Shown here piece after piece: positions 50,873-59,370 of a stretch of 64,000 nt of DNA. Origin of the DNA: JAJPIG01 sp035504735. Lineage in GTDB: Bacteria > Desulfobacterota > Binatia > Binatales > Binataceae. Under the pieces are notes generated by a model. It was not told the DNA's origin and made no database searches. It was given only the letters and a program-made list of their open reading frames with translations. A program made the position numbers and the translations under genes. The stretch spans positions 1 through 64,000 of the forward strand of contig DATJRJ010000129.1 of NCBI GenBank assembly GCA_035504735.1. Direction: 5' to 3'. The first letter of the stretch is position 1. Each line of letters starts with the position of its first letter.

Positions 50873-52204
50873 TTATCGATTTGCGAGCGCGATGAAATCC
50901 GCCAGATGGACCGCGCGGGTCTTCGCGCCGCGGCGGCGGAGTTCGGCCGCGATCTGAAACTCGCAGCCCGGATTTCCGAGCACCACATAATCGGCCCCGG
51001 TCGCGACGATATTGTCGACCTTGCGCCTGACCAGGTCGCGCGCCATCGCCGGCTCGGTCAGGTTGTAGCTGCCGGCCGAACCGCAGCACAGGTCCGACTC
51101 CGCCATCTCGACCAGCGTCACCCCGGGGATTGATTTCAGGAGCTGGCGCGGCGTCTCGCGCACGCCGAGTCCATGGGCCAGATGACACGAATCGTGATAG
51201 GTGACGACGCAGCGTAGCTCGCGGCCCACCGGCAGGGCGGCGCCGACCAGCAAGGTGCTCAAGTCCCTGACCCGGGCGGAAATTTCGCGCGCATCCTCGG
51301 CGTATGCGGGCTCGTTTTTCAATAGCTCACCGTATCCGGCGATCGCCGCGGCGCATCCGGAGGCCGCCGACAGGATTAGCTCGGCACCGCTGCGTTTGAG
51401 CGCTCGCACGTTGCGGCGCGCGAATTCCAGCGCTCGCTCGCGATTGCCGGCGTGCAGGTCGAGCGCCCCGCAGCATTCGGTCTCGGCCAGCTCGGCCACG
51501 CGAAAGCCGGCCGCGCGCAAGGCATGCTCGCTGTTGCGGTTCTCAGAATCGGCCAGCACTTGCGCGACGCATCCGTGATGCACCACCGCCAGTGGTCCGT
51601 CGGCGCTCGCCGTCCATTGCGTCCACGAGTCCCAGGCGACGGCGTCGCCGCGCCGCGGTATCAGGTCCATCCACGCCCCGGTCCCGCCCGGCATCAAGGC
51701 CCGCAACAGGCGGCGCAGATGCAGGCGCTCGGCGAAACGCAACGGCGCCACCAGCCATCGCAGCCGTCGCGGATAAGGAAAGATCGCGCCGATCAGGCGG
51801 CGCTTGAGCCGTTCGCGAAAGCTGCGGCGATAATGCTCCTCGACATAAGCCGAAGCCCGCTCGATCAGCCGCCCATAATGAACACCCGACGGACAGGCGG
51901 TTTCGCACCCGCGGCATCCGAGGCACAAATCCAGATGGCGCACGGCGCTGTCGTCGAGGTTGAGGCTTTCCTCCGCCAACCCTTTCATCAGGTAGATTCG
52001 CCCGCGCGGCGAGTCCATCTCGCGCCGTGTGAGCACGTAGGTCGGGCAGCATTCCAGGCACAGTCCGCAATGCACGCAATCGAAGAGCAGTTCGTAATCG
52101 ACTACGTCGCGCTTTGGTCCGGGAGCGGACTTGGCGCCGGCTGAGGTCTGCTTGGACACAGCCGCTGAATGATTGGGATCAGGTATGGAAGCAGGCGCGG
52201 CCAT
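50873..52204 (-). CDS. glcF: Glycolate oxidase iron-sulfur subunit GlcF
   Basis: A 443-residue GlcF. Two ferredoxin motifs, CVHCGLCLECCP and CLGCRGCETACPSGV, bind [4Fe-4S] clusters. Two CCG domains follow, with AETECCGALDLHAGN and a later LCCGSAGSYNLTEPA motif. It passes electrons from the flavin subunits GlcD and GlcE to the quinone pool. It is the last gene of glcD-glcE-glcF; the gene order and four-base spacing support co-transcription. Confidence 0.93.
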   Translation of the reverse strand: MAAPASIPDPNHSAAVSKQTSAGAKSAPGPKRDVVDYELLFDCVHCGLCLECCPTYVLTRREMDSPRGRIYLMKGLAEESLNLDDSAVRHLDLCLGCRGCETACPSGVHYGRLIERASAYVEEHYRRSFRERLKRRLIGAIFPYPRRLRWLVAPLRFAERLHLRRLLRALMPGGTGAWMDLIPRRGDAVAWDSWTQWTASADGPLAVVHHGCVAQVLADSENRNSEHALRAAGFRVAELAETECCGALDLHAGNRERALEFARRNVRALKRSGAELILSAASGCAAAIAGYGELLKNEPAYAEDAREISARVRDLSTLLVGAALPVGRELRCVVTYHDSCHLAHGLGVRETPRQLLKSIPGVTLVEMAESDLCCGSAGSYNLTEPAMARDLVRRKVDNIVATGADYVVLGNPGCEFQIAAELRRRGAKTRAVHLADFIALANR

Positions 52205-52208
52205 CGAA

Positions 52209-53501
52209 TCAGATCCCTCCGATAAAGCATCCGGGATTGAAGATGCCGGCCGGATCGAACGCCGCCTTCAGCCGACGGCTCAATTTCAGAACGCCGGCGC
52301 TCGGCGCGCCGAAGAAATCGAGCTCGGCGCGAATCGAGGCCGGCGCGCCGAGCAGGCGCAGATGGCCGCGGGCGCCGGCGGCGATCTCGCGCCATCGCGC
52401 GACCAGCTTCACGGCCTCCTCGGCCGGCGGTTCGCCGGGCACGAAAAGCTCAGCGACCCCGCATCCCGCATGGGCGCGAAACTCGACGTTGCAATCCTGC
52501 AGGCAGCGTGCGAGCGCTGCCGGAGGAGTCGCCACCTGGGCGGCGATGCCGGGGACCGGCAGCGTGTAATCGCGCAACCGCTGATAGAGGCGCAGCGCGG
52601 TCGCGAGCTGGACGATCTCAATCCCGGCGCCATCGGCGCACGAGCGGATTTGATCGGCCTGATAATCGATTTCCTCGCGATTGCCGCAGAGACCCGCGAT
52701 CACCCCGAACTGCTCCGACGCGATGCCGAGGTTCTGCGCGATCCCGGGGCTCAGAACTTCCAGATGTACCAGCGGCAGCGTGTCGTGAATCCGGGTGGCG
52801 GCCTCGAAGGCCGCAGCAGGGCTACCGCAGGTCAGGGCGGCGAGCGTATAGCGCTCAGGCATCGGGCGCACCTTGAAGGTCGCTTCGAACACGATTCCGA
52901 GCGTGCCGTACGACCCGGTCATCACCTTCATCAGGTCGTATCCGGCGACGTTTTTGACCACCCGTCCGCCGCCATGCACGATCCGTCCGCCGTGGCCGAC
53001 GAAGCGTACGCCGATCATCAGATCGCGCACCGTGCCCTCCGAAAGCCGCAGCGGGCCGGCCTTGGCCGCGCCGATGAGCGCGCCCAGCGTAACATTGCCG
53101 GGGTTGCTGGGATCGAGCGGCAGATGCTGCCGGCGCGGCGCCATCAACTGATTCAAGGCGCCGAGCGTCACGCCGGCCTCGGCGGTGACGGTCATATCAT
53201 CGGGCTCGTAGGCGATGACCCGGGCCATGCGGGCGAGCGACAGGCCCAGCGTCACATGCTCGCGGCGCAGCTCGGAGAGCGTGCGTGCGTCACCCAACGG
53301 CGCGAGCGAAATTCCGTCGACCTCGCACTTGAAGACGATCTTGGCGATCTCGTCGGCGCTGCGCGGCTCGACGATTACGTCGGCCGCCTGGGCCTCGCAG
53401 CCCTCAGGCGTGCGTAGCCGGTCCGCGCCGATCAGCGTGCCGAGCTCAGTGGCGACCCGCAAAGCGGGGTTGCGCGTTTCGGTCTCCTGCGCCAGTTGCA
53501 T
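52209..53501 (-). CDS. glcE: Glycolate oxidase FAD-binding subunit GlcE
   Basis: A 430-residue FAD-linked oxidase subunit. It has an FAD_binding_4 domain: VIVEPRSADEIAKIVFKCEV, AEAGVTLGALNQLMAPRRQH, GNVTLGALIGAAKAGPLRLS and GGGRVVKNVAGYDLMKVMTG. The last motif, with VKNVAGYD, is characteristic of GlcE. It is the second FAD protein of the three-subunit glycolate dehydrogenase, between glcD and glcF. Confidence 0.93.
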   Translation of the reverse strand: MQLAQETETRNPALRVATELGTLIGADRLRTPEGCEAQAADVIVEPRSADEIAKIVFKCEVDGISLAPLGDARTLSELRREHVTLGLSLARMARVIAYEPDDMTVTAEAGVTLGALNQLMAPRRQHLPLDPSNPGNVTLGALIGAAKAGPLRLSEGTVRDLMIGVRFVGHGGRIVHGGGRVVKNVAGYDLMKVMTGSYGTLGIVFEATFKVRPMPERYTLAALTCGSPAAAFEAATRIHDTLPLVHLEVLSPGIAQNLGIASEQFGVIAGLCGNREEIDYQADQIRSCADGAGIEIVQLATALRLYQRLRDYTLPVPGIAAQVATPPAALARCLQDCNVEFRAHAGCGVAELFVPGEPPAEEAVKLVARWREIAAGARGHLRLLGAPASIRAELDFFGAPSAGVLKLSRRLKAAFDPAGIFNPGCFIGGI

Positions 53502-53502
53502 C

Positions 53503-54957
53503 TTAGAGCGCCGCTTGCCGATGCGGCGTGGTTACTTCCACGCACGCGCCGGGGGTTGGAATAATCTTGTTGGGATTCGAGCGTTCCTCGGGGTCGAAGA
53601 CGCGACGCAACTCGGTCATCACCATCAGATCGTCGGGCGAGAACAGCAGCGGCATCTCGTGGATCTTCTCGGCGCCGATCCCATGCTCGCCGCTCAGGCT
53701 GCCGCCCAGTTGCACACAGGCGCGTAAAATCTCGCGCCCGGCCTCGATCGCGCGGCGCACTTCATCGGCGTCACGTTCGTCGTACAGCACGATCGGATGG
53801 ATATTACCGTCGCCGGCGTGAAAGACGTTGCCGATTCGCACGCTGTAGCGCTGCGCGATAGCCGCGATCCGGCGCAGGATTTCCGGCAGCGCCGTGCGCG
53901 GCACCACGCCATCCTGAGTGGCGTAGTTCGGCGCCAGCCGTCCGACCGCGCCGAAGGCCCGCTTGCGCCCCTTCCAGATATTGGCGCGTTCGGCCTCGTC
54001 GCGCGCGATTCTGATTTCACTCGCACCGCATCCGCGTGCCAGACCGATAACGCGCTCGAGCCGCTCGGTCATCCCGGCCGCCAACCCGTCGAGCTCGATG
54101 ATCAGCACCGCCTCGGCGTCGTCGGGCAGTCCCAGATGGAAGGCGGCCTCGACTGCGCGGATTATCAGCCGGTCCATCATTTCGATCGCCCCCGGGATAA
54201 TTCCGGCGGCGATCGTCGCCGAGACTGCGCGGGTCGCGCTCTCCACGTCGGCAAAGATCGCCAGCAGGGTCTGCCGCGCCTGCGGCTCGCGCATCAGCTT
54301 GAGCGTCGCTCGCGTGACGATTCCGGCGGTGCCCTCAGCGCCGACCAACGCGCCGACGAGATCGTAGCCCCATCGATCTTCGGTTGCGCCGCCCAGCTCG
54401 ACGATCTCGCCGTCGGGCAGCACCAGCTCGACGCCCAGCACATGGTTGGTGGTGACGCCGTACCGAAGCGTATGCGGCCCGCCGGAGTTCTCCGCTATAT
54501 TGCCGCCGATGGTGCAGGCCATCTGCGAGGACGGGTCAGGCGCATAGAAATAGCCGCCGGCTTTGACGGCGTTCGAGACGTGCAGGTTGACGACGCCGCT
54601 TTCGACCTCGACGCGGCGATTAGCCAGATCGATCGACAAAATCCGGTTCATGCGCGAGGTGCAGATCATAACCGGGGCATGCAGCGGCAGCGCGCCGCCC
54701 GAGAGCCCCGTGCCGGCGCCGCGCGGCACGAAGGCGGTTTTGCGTTTATGCAGGGCTTTCAGGACGCCGCTGACCTCGGCGGTCGTGCGCGGCATTACCA
54801 GCAGGTCGGGCCGGCTCTTCTCGATCGTCCAGCCGTCGCATTCGTAGACCTTGAGCTCGCTCGGGCGCCATACGATTGCGGCCTCGCCGACGATTTCGCG
54901 CAGTTCCGCAGCCAGATTCCTATTGAAGGGGGTGGCGGCGGCGCCGGTGGTCTCCAT
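53503..54957 (-). CDS. glcD: Glycolate oxidase FAD-binding subunit GlcD
   Basis: A 484-residue FAD_binding_4 and FAD-oxidase C-terminal protein. It has FVPRGAGTGLSGGALPLHAP, then GGNIAENSGGPHTLRYGVTT, GDGNIHPIVLYDERDADEV and GGSLSGEHGIGAEKIHEM, as in GlcD. It oxidises glycolate (or D-lactate) to glyoxylate. I chose ATG at 54957 (METTGAAATPFNRN); a longer frame adds 17 residues. It is transcribed away from the glyoxylate aminotransferase gene. Confidence 0.93.
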   Translation of the reverse strand: METTGAAATPFNRNLAAELREIVGEAAIVWRPSELKVYECDGWTIEKSRPDLLVMPRTTAEVSGVLKALHKRKTAFVPRGAGTGLSGGALPLHAPVMICTSRMNRILSIDLANRRVEVESGVVNLHVSNAVKAGGYFYAPDPSSQMACTIGGNIAENSGGPHTLRYGVTTNHVLGVELVLPDGEIVELGGATEDRWGYDLVGALVGAEGTAGIVTRATLKLMREPQARQTLLAIFADVESATRAVSATIAAGIIPGAIEMMDRLIIRAVEAAFHLGLPDDAEAVLIIELDGLAAGMTERLERVIGLARGCGASEIRIARDEAERANIWKGRKRAFGAVGRLAPNYATQDGVVPRTALPEILRRIAAIAQRYSVRIGNVFHAGDGNIHPIVLYDERDADEVRRAIEAGREILRACVQLGGSLSGEHGIGAEKIHEMPLLFSPDDLMVMTELRRVFDPEERSNPNKIIPTPGACVEVTTPHRQAAL

Positions 54958-55133
54958 CGCGTCCGCCACTTTAGCACGATCATCAGTGGCGCGCCGTAAA
55001 GCTGCCAAGGCTTTTGCGAGGCGCGACAGATACGGTCATAATAACGCGAATAATTTCTGACGGCGTCGCGGGAGCATCGGATCTCAAGTCTAGGCGACGC
55101 CGGCGATCGATTCCGACCGGTAGGAGAATCGCT

Positions 55134-56321
55134 TTGGCAAATGCCCCGGAACTCAACCCCACCCAGCGCACGTTGCTGGGGCCCGGCCCCTCCAACGTTC
55201 ATCCGCGCGTGATGCGCGCGATGATGGCGCCGGTGGTCGGCCATCTCGACCCCGATTTCGCCCTCGTGATGGACGAGCTGCGCAAGCTTCTGCGCGGCCT
55301 GTTCCAGACCGGTAACGAGTTGACCTTTCCGGTTTCCGGCACGGGCTCGGCCGGGATGGAAGCGGCGCTCGCCAACCTGATCGAGGACGGCGACGAAGTC
55401 GTGATCGGCGTCAACGGCGTGTTCGGCGGCCGGGCGGCCGATTGCGCGGAGCGGATGGGCGCGCGAGTCCATCGGGTCGAATCGCCGTGGGGCCGAATCA
55501 TCGAGCCCGGTGACATCGCGGCGGCGCTCAAGCAAATCAAACGGCCGAAGCTGGTCATGTTGATACATGCCGAGACCTCGACCGGGGTCTGGCAGCCGGT
55601 CGAAGAGATCTCGCATCTCACGCACGAGCACGGCGCGATGCTGGTGCTCGACACGGTGACCTCGCTCGGATGCGTGCCGGTGGAAATCGATAGCTGGCGC
55701 GTCGACGCTTCGTATAGCTGTACGCAAAAAGGTATCAGCGCGCCGCCGGGACTTGCGCCGATTACCTTCAGCCCGGCCGCCCGCGACCTGATACGGGCTC
55801 GCAAGCAGAAGTGTCGCTCATGGTACTTCGACATTGCGATGATCGAGCAGTACTGGAGCAAGGAGCGCGTCTACCATCACACCGCGCCGATCACGATGAC
55901 CTATGCGTTGTACGAGGGCTTGCGCCTCGCGCACGAGGAAGGGTTGGAGGCGCGCTTTCGGCGTCATCGCGAAAACGGCGCCGCCCTGGGCGCCGGACTC
56001 AGCGCGCTGGGACTCGCGCCCACCGCGCAGGAGGGCCATCGCTTGCCGCAGCTCGCGGTGGTCAACGTGCCGGCCGGGATCGACGAGGCCGCGGCGCGGC
56101 GCGAATTGTTGCTGAAGTACAATATCGAGATCGCCGGCGGGCTGGGCCCGTTTCGCGGCAAGGTCTGGCGTATCGGAACCCTCGGCGAATCGTCGCGGCG
56201 CCAGCACGTTGCGGCGCTGCTCGCGGCACTCGAATCGATCATCGCCGCGAGTGGTCACGACGTACGCCGCGGCGCCGCGCTCGCCGCCGCCGACAAGGTT
56301 TATGCGTCATGGCAGGACTGA
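55134..56321 (+). CDS. Class V aminotransferase, alanine/serine-glyoxylate type
   Basis: A 395-residue PLP enzyme. GPGPSNVHPRVMRAMMAPVV opens the family fold, VSGTGSAGMEAALANLI binds the cofactor phosphate, DTVTSLGCVPVEID has the PLP aspartate, and SYSCTQKGISAPPGLAPI has the Schiff-base lysine. TTG at 55134 has TAGGAGA nine bases upstream, which fixes the start; the longer frame is Arg-rich. The enzyme would convert glyoxylate to glycine. Its divergent pairing with glcDEF suggests a glycolate-to-glycine salvage unit. Confidence 0.88.
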   Translation: MANAPELNPTQRTLLGPGPSNVHPRVMRAMMAPVVGHLDPDFALVMDELRKLLRGLFQTGNELTFPVSGTGSAGMEAALANLIEDGDEVVIGVNGVFGGRAADCAERMGARVHRVESPWGRIIEPGDIAAALKQIKRPKLVMLIHAETSTGVWQPVEEISHLTHEHGAMLVLDTVTSLGCVPVEIDSWRVDASYSCTQKGISAPPGLAPITFSPAARDLIRARKQKCRSWYFDIAMIEQYWSKERVYHHTAPITMTYALYEGLRLAHEEGLEARFRRHRENGAALGAGLSALGLAPTAQEGHRLPQLAVVNVPAGIDEAAARRELLLKYNIEIAGGLGPFRGKVWRIGTLGESSRRQHVAALLAALESIIAASGHDVRRGAALAAADKVYASWQD

Positions 56322-56388
56322 GCCCCGGCCGCATCGACGATGCACAGAGTCGGTTACTGGTGACTCGACGGTCCTGTCGCCGGGCCGT

Positions 56389-56418
56389 TTGACATCCTAA
56401 GGCGGCTTCGTTTCTGAT
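56389..56418 (+). promoter_or_regulatory. Possible promoter before the cupin gene
   Basis: A perfect TTGACA (56389-56394) lies 90 bases before the gene at 56479. At 18-base spacing the -10 would be TCTGAT, a weak match. A GGGGAA-C-TTCCCC hairpin-like palindrome (56431-56443) follows. Both are visible but untested. Confidence 0.3.
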
Positions 56419-56478
56419 AGCATCCTGAGGGGGGAACTTCCCCGAGCGGACCATCCGACTAGCGAGGAGAATCGAGCC

Positions 56479-57537
56479 ATGCGAGAGCAGCCCAAGCGCA
56501 CCCCGGAACGCGAGGCCTATTACGCCAAAATCAAAAACAAAAACCTCTCGCCGCTGTGGGAGGTGCTAAAAGGTATCCAGACCGACGAGCCCAAGCCCAA
56601 GGAGCTGCCGAGCCTGTGGCATTACGACCAGGACATCAAGCCGGCGCTGCTCGAGGCCGGCTCCGTGATCTCGGCGCGCGAGGCCGACCGCCGGGTGCTG
56701 ATCCTCGCGAACCCGGGCCTCCACGACTACTTCTTCCCGTGCATCACTCACTCGTTGTTCGCCGGTATCCAGATGATCATGCCGGGTGAGATTGCCCCCA
56801 GCCATCGCCATACCCAGGGCGCGCTGCGCTTCGTGCTCGAAGGCGAGGGCGCCTACACGGGAGTCAACGGCGAGCGGACCAGCATGCGGCCGGGTGACTT
56901 CGTGATCACCCCGAGCTGGACCTGGCATGACCATGGCAATGACACCGCGCAGCCGATGGTATGGCTCGATGGACTCGATATCCCGATCGTCGACGTGCTC
57001 AACTGCAGCTTCTTCGAGCCCTACCCGGAGGACCAGTTCCCGAGTGACCGGCCCGAGGGCGACTCGGTCGCGCGCTGGGGGAGCGGGATGGTGCCCGACG
57101 GCCATCAGCATCGCACGCTCACCAGCCCGATTCTCAACTACAGTTATCAACGCACGCGCGCGGCGCTCGACCAGATGGCGGCGCGCGGCGACTACGACGA
57201 TTGTCACGGGATCAAGATGAACTATATCAACCCGCTCACCGGCGACTGGGCGATGCCGACGATCGGGACCTCGATGCGGCTGCTGCCCAAGGGCTTTTCG
57301 GGCACGCCGTTTCGCTCGACCGACGGCACCGTGTTCGTGGTCTGCGAGGGCCACGGGCGCACGGTGGTTAACGGGACCAGCTACGAATGGGGACCGCGCG
57401 ATATCTTCGTGGTGCCGACCTGGTGCTCGCATTACCATGAGACCAATGGCAGCGAGGCGGTGCTCTTCAGTTACTCGGACCGGCCCGTGCAGGAGAAACT
57501 CGGGCTCTATCGGGAGCAGCGCGGGAAGCGGGCGTGA
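56479..57537 (+). CDS. Gentisate 1,2-dioxygenase-like bicupin
   Basis: A 352-residue two-cupin protein. The N-terminal cupin has MPGEIAPSHRHTQGALRFVL with the two ligand histidines, then EGEGAYTGVNGERTSMRPGD and TPSWTWHDHGND with the third His. The C-terminal cupin (VCEGHGRTVVNGTSYEWGPR) lacks the full metal set, as usual in this family. Members cleave gentisate, salicylate or 1-hydroxy-2-naphthoate with ferrous iron. The exact substrate is not readable. The thioesterase gene downstream overlaps it. The start follows CGAGGAGAATCGAGCC. Confidence 0.88.
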   Translation: MREQPKRTPEREAYYAKIKNKNLSPLWEVLKGIQTDEPKPKELPSLWHYDQDIKPALLEAGSVISAREADRRVLILANPGLHDYFFPCITHSLFAGIQMIMPGEIAPSHRHTQGALRFVLEGEGAYTGVNGERTSMRPGDFVITPSWTWHDHGNDTAQPMVWLDGLDIPIVDVLNCSFFEPYPEDQFPSDRPEGDSVARWGSGMVPDGHQHRTLTSPILNYSYQRTRAALDQMAARGDYDDCHGIKMNYINPLTGDWAMPTIGTSMRLLPKGFSGTPFRSTDGTVFVVCEGHGRTVVNGTSYEWGPRDIFVVPTWCSHYHETNGSEAVLFSYSDRPVQEKLGLYREQRGKRA

Positions 57538-57968
57538 GCGAGGAGGCGGCGCGGCCGCTGGTCAGCCGGCGCACCTTCCGGGTGCAATGGGGCGAGTGCG
57601 ACGCCGCCCGGATCGTGTTCTATCCCAACTATTTTATCTGGTTCGACGAGGCCACCGCCGCGCTGATCGAAAAGGCCGGGCTGTCGCAGCGCATGATGGT
57701 CGAGGCGGCGGGTGTGGGGATACCGCTGGTCGACGCGCGCGCGAGCTTTCTCATCCCGGCGAGCCATGGCGACGAGCTCGCGATCGAGAGTTTCGTCGAG
57801 CGCTGGGGAAACAAGAGCTTCACGGTGCGCCATCGGATCTATAAGGATGGCGCGTTGGCGGCGGAAGGCTACGAGACGCGGATTTGGGGAACGCGCGATC
57901 CGGCCGACCAGCGGCTCAGGGCGATGCCGATACCAGCGGAAATCAAGGCACGATTCGGCGCTGACTAA
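57534..57968 (+). CDS. 4-hydroxybenzoyl-CoA thioesterase-like hotdog protein
   Basis: A 144-residue hotdog protein. QWGECDAARIVFYPNYFIWF has the aspartate of the 4HBT active site, followed by ASFLIPASHGDELAIESFVE and KSFTVRHRIYKDG. It would hydrolyse aromatic acyl-CoA. GTG at 57534 overlaps the stop of the cupin gene (GTGA), so the two are coupled. A role with the gentisate-type ring cleavage, for example releasing a hydroxybenzoate from CoA, is inferred. Confidence 0.85.
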   Translation: MSEEAARPLVSRRTFRVQWGECDAARIVFYPNYFIWFDEATAALIEKAGLSQRMMVEAAGVGIPLVDARASFLIPASHGDELAIESFVERWGNKSFTVRHRIYKDGALAAEGYETRIWGTRDPADQRLRAMPIPAEIKARFGAD

Positions 57969-58021
57969 CGGCGCCTCAGCCGAATTGTTAAGAAGGGGTC
58001 GCTGCCGAGTACGATAGACCG

Positions 58022-58210
58022 TCAGGCGCTCTTGCTGACCTTGCCGCTGCGGATACATCGGGTGCATACGAGAATCCGCTGCACACCGCCGCCAATCTTG
58101 GCGCGGACCTCCTGCAGATTCGGGTTCCAGCGCCGTTTGGTCTTGTTGTTGGCGTGGCTCACTCGATTGCCGACCGACGGCCGCTTCTGACAGATCGCAC
58201 AATGTCTCAT
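58022..58210 (-). CDS. rpmB: 50S ribosomal protein L28
   Basis: A 62-residue L28. RHCAICQKRPSVGNRVSHAN, KTKRRWNPNLQEVRAKIGGG and ILVCTRCIRSGKVSK cover the family. The two C-x2-C pairs (CAIC, CTRC) mark the zinc-binding form. It stands alone on the minus strand, without rpmG next to it. Confidence 0.95.
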   Translation of the reverse strand: MRHCAICQKRPSVGNRVSHANNKTKRRWNPNLQEVRAKIGGGVQRILVCTRCIRSGKVSKSA

Positions 58211-58312
58211 GGTTTAAACCAGCTTTCCCGAGATCGCGCTTAAGGATAGCGATATCGAGCGCGCGATCAAAGCCTCGATGACCGCAACGATTGATGGGTT
58301 CCCTTAAGAGCC

Positions 58313-59251
58313 GTGTATGATAGTCGGCGGATGCGCCGGCAAATCAAGGACGCGGCCAAACGCGCACTGCTCGGGGTTCACCGCCTGGGTTTGCGGGCCG
58401 GGTTAATCGTTACGCCCGTACATTACTACGGCGCGATGCCCAATCTGCTCGAACTCGAGCGGGGGCGTGGCCGATGGGCGCGGCGTTCCGCCTGGACCGG
58501 CGTCGAACTGGACGCCGTCGCACAGGCCAAGCGGCTCGAACAGGTCTGCGCCCGTTTCGAGCCCGAATACCGAGGCAATGCGGTCTATCTCGAGGCCTGC
58601 CGTTCCGACTGCGGTCCCGGGTTCGGCTATATCGAAGCCCAGGCGCTTTATGGCGCGATTCGCCATTGGCGGCCGCCCCATATCGTCGAGGTCGGCTCCG
58701 GCGTCTCGACCCGCGTGGCGCTGGCGGCGATCGCCCGCAACGGCAACGGCAGCCGCATCACCTGCATCGAACCGCATCCGCGCCCATGGCTTAGAAGCGC
58801 CGCCGTGACTCTGATCGACCGGCCGGTGCAGGAGGTGCCGGTAAGCTTGTTCCGCGAGGAACTCGGCCCGGACTGCCTGCTGTTCATCGATTCTTCGCAC
58901 GCCGTCAAGACCGGCAGCGATGTCAACTACCTGATTCTGGAAGTGCTGCCCGCGCTCGCCAGCGGCGTAATCGTGCATTTTCACGACATCTACTTTCCCT
59001 ACGATTACCCGCGCGACACGCTCACCAACTTCCTCGGCAGCACCCAGGAATGTGCGATGCTGCATGCCTTTCTGATCGGCAACGCGCGCGTGCGGATTCT
59101 GTATTCGCTGAGCCTGTTACATTATGATTGCCCCGAGGTTTTGCAGCGCATATTCCCGGAATACCGGGCGCAATCGGGCCGCGATGGATTGCGCGATGAG
59201 CACAGCGGGAGCGGGCATTTTCCCTCGTCGATCTACCTGCAGATTTTGTAG
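58313..59251 (+). CDS. Class I SAM-dependent methyltransferase-like protein
   Basis: A 312-residue Rossmann-fold methyltransferase. The SAM motif is HIVEVGSGVSTRVALAAIAR, followed by ITCIEPHPRPWLR and LLFIDSSHAVKTGSDVNYLI. GVIVHFHDIYFPYDYPR is the acidic motif near the active site. It resembles methyltransferases of polysaccharide or small-molecule modification (Methyltransf_24 type). The N-terminal region is basic (RRMRRQIKDAAKRALL). No partner gene is close. The substrate is unknown. Confidence 0.75.
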   Translation: MYDSRRMRRQIKDAAKRALLGVHRLGLRAGLIVTPVHYYGAMPNLLELERGRGRWARRSAWTGVELDAVAQAKRLEQVCARFEPEYRGNAVYLEACRSDCGPGFGYIEAQALYGAIRHWRPPHIVEVGSGVSTRVALAAIARNGNGSRITCIEPHPRPWLRSAAVTLIDRPVQEVPVSLFREELGPDCLLFIDSSHAVKTGSDVNYLILEVLPALASGVIVHFHDIYFPYDYPRDTLTNFLGSTQECAMLHAFLIGNARVRILYSLSLLHYDCPEVLQRIFPEYRAQSGRDGLRDEHSGSGHFPSSIYLQIL

Positions 59252-59370
59252 CTGCCGGCCCCGCGCTGATGGCAGCCCCGTGCTAGATGACAGGCGCGCC
59301 GGGATGTGGATTCCCACGCTCTGCCGCCGCTTGAGTAGCTCGCTCGAAAACTCCATTCTGTAGCGAGGCC

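Noticed and set aside
53797..54999. 400-codon plus-strand ORF across glcD
   Set aside because: It is antisense to glcD, which has full FAD-oxidase motifs.
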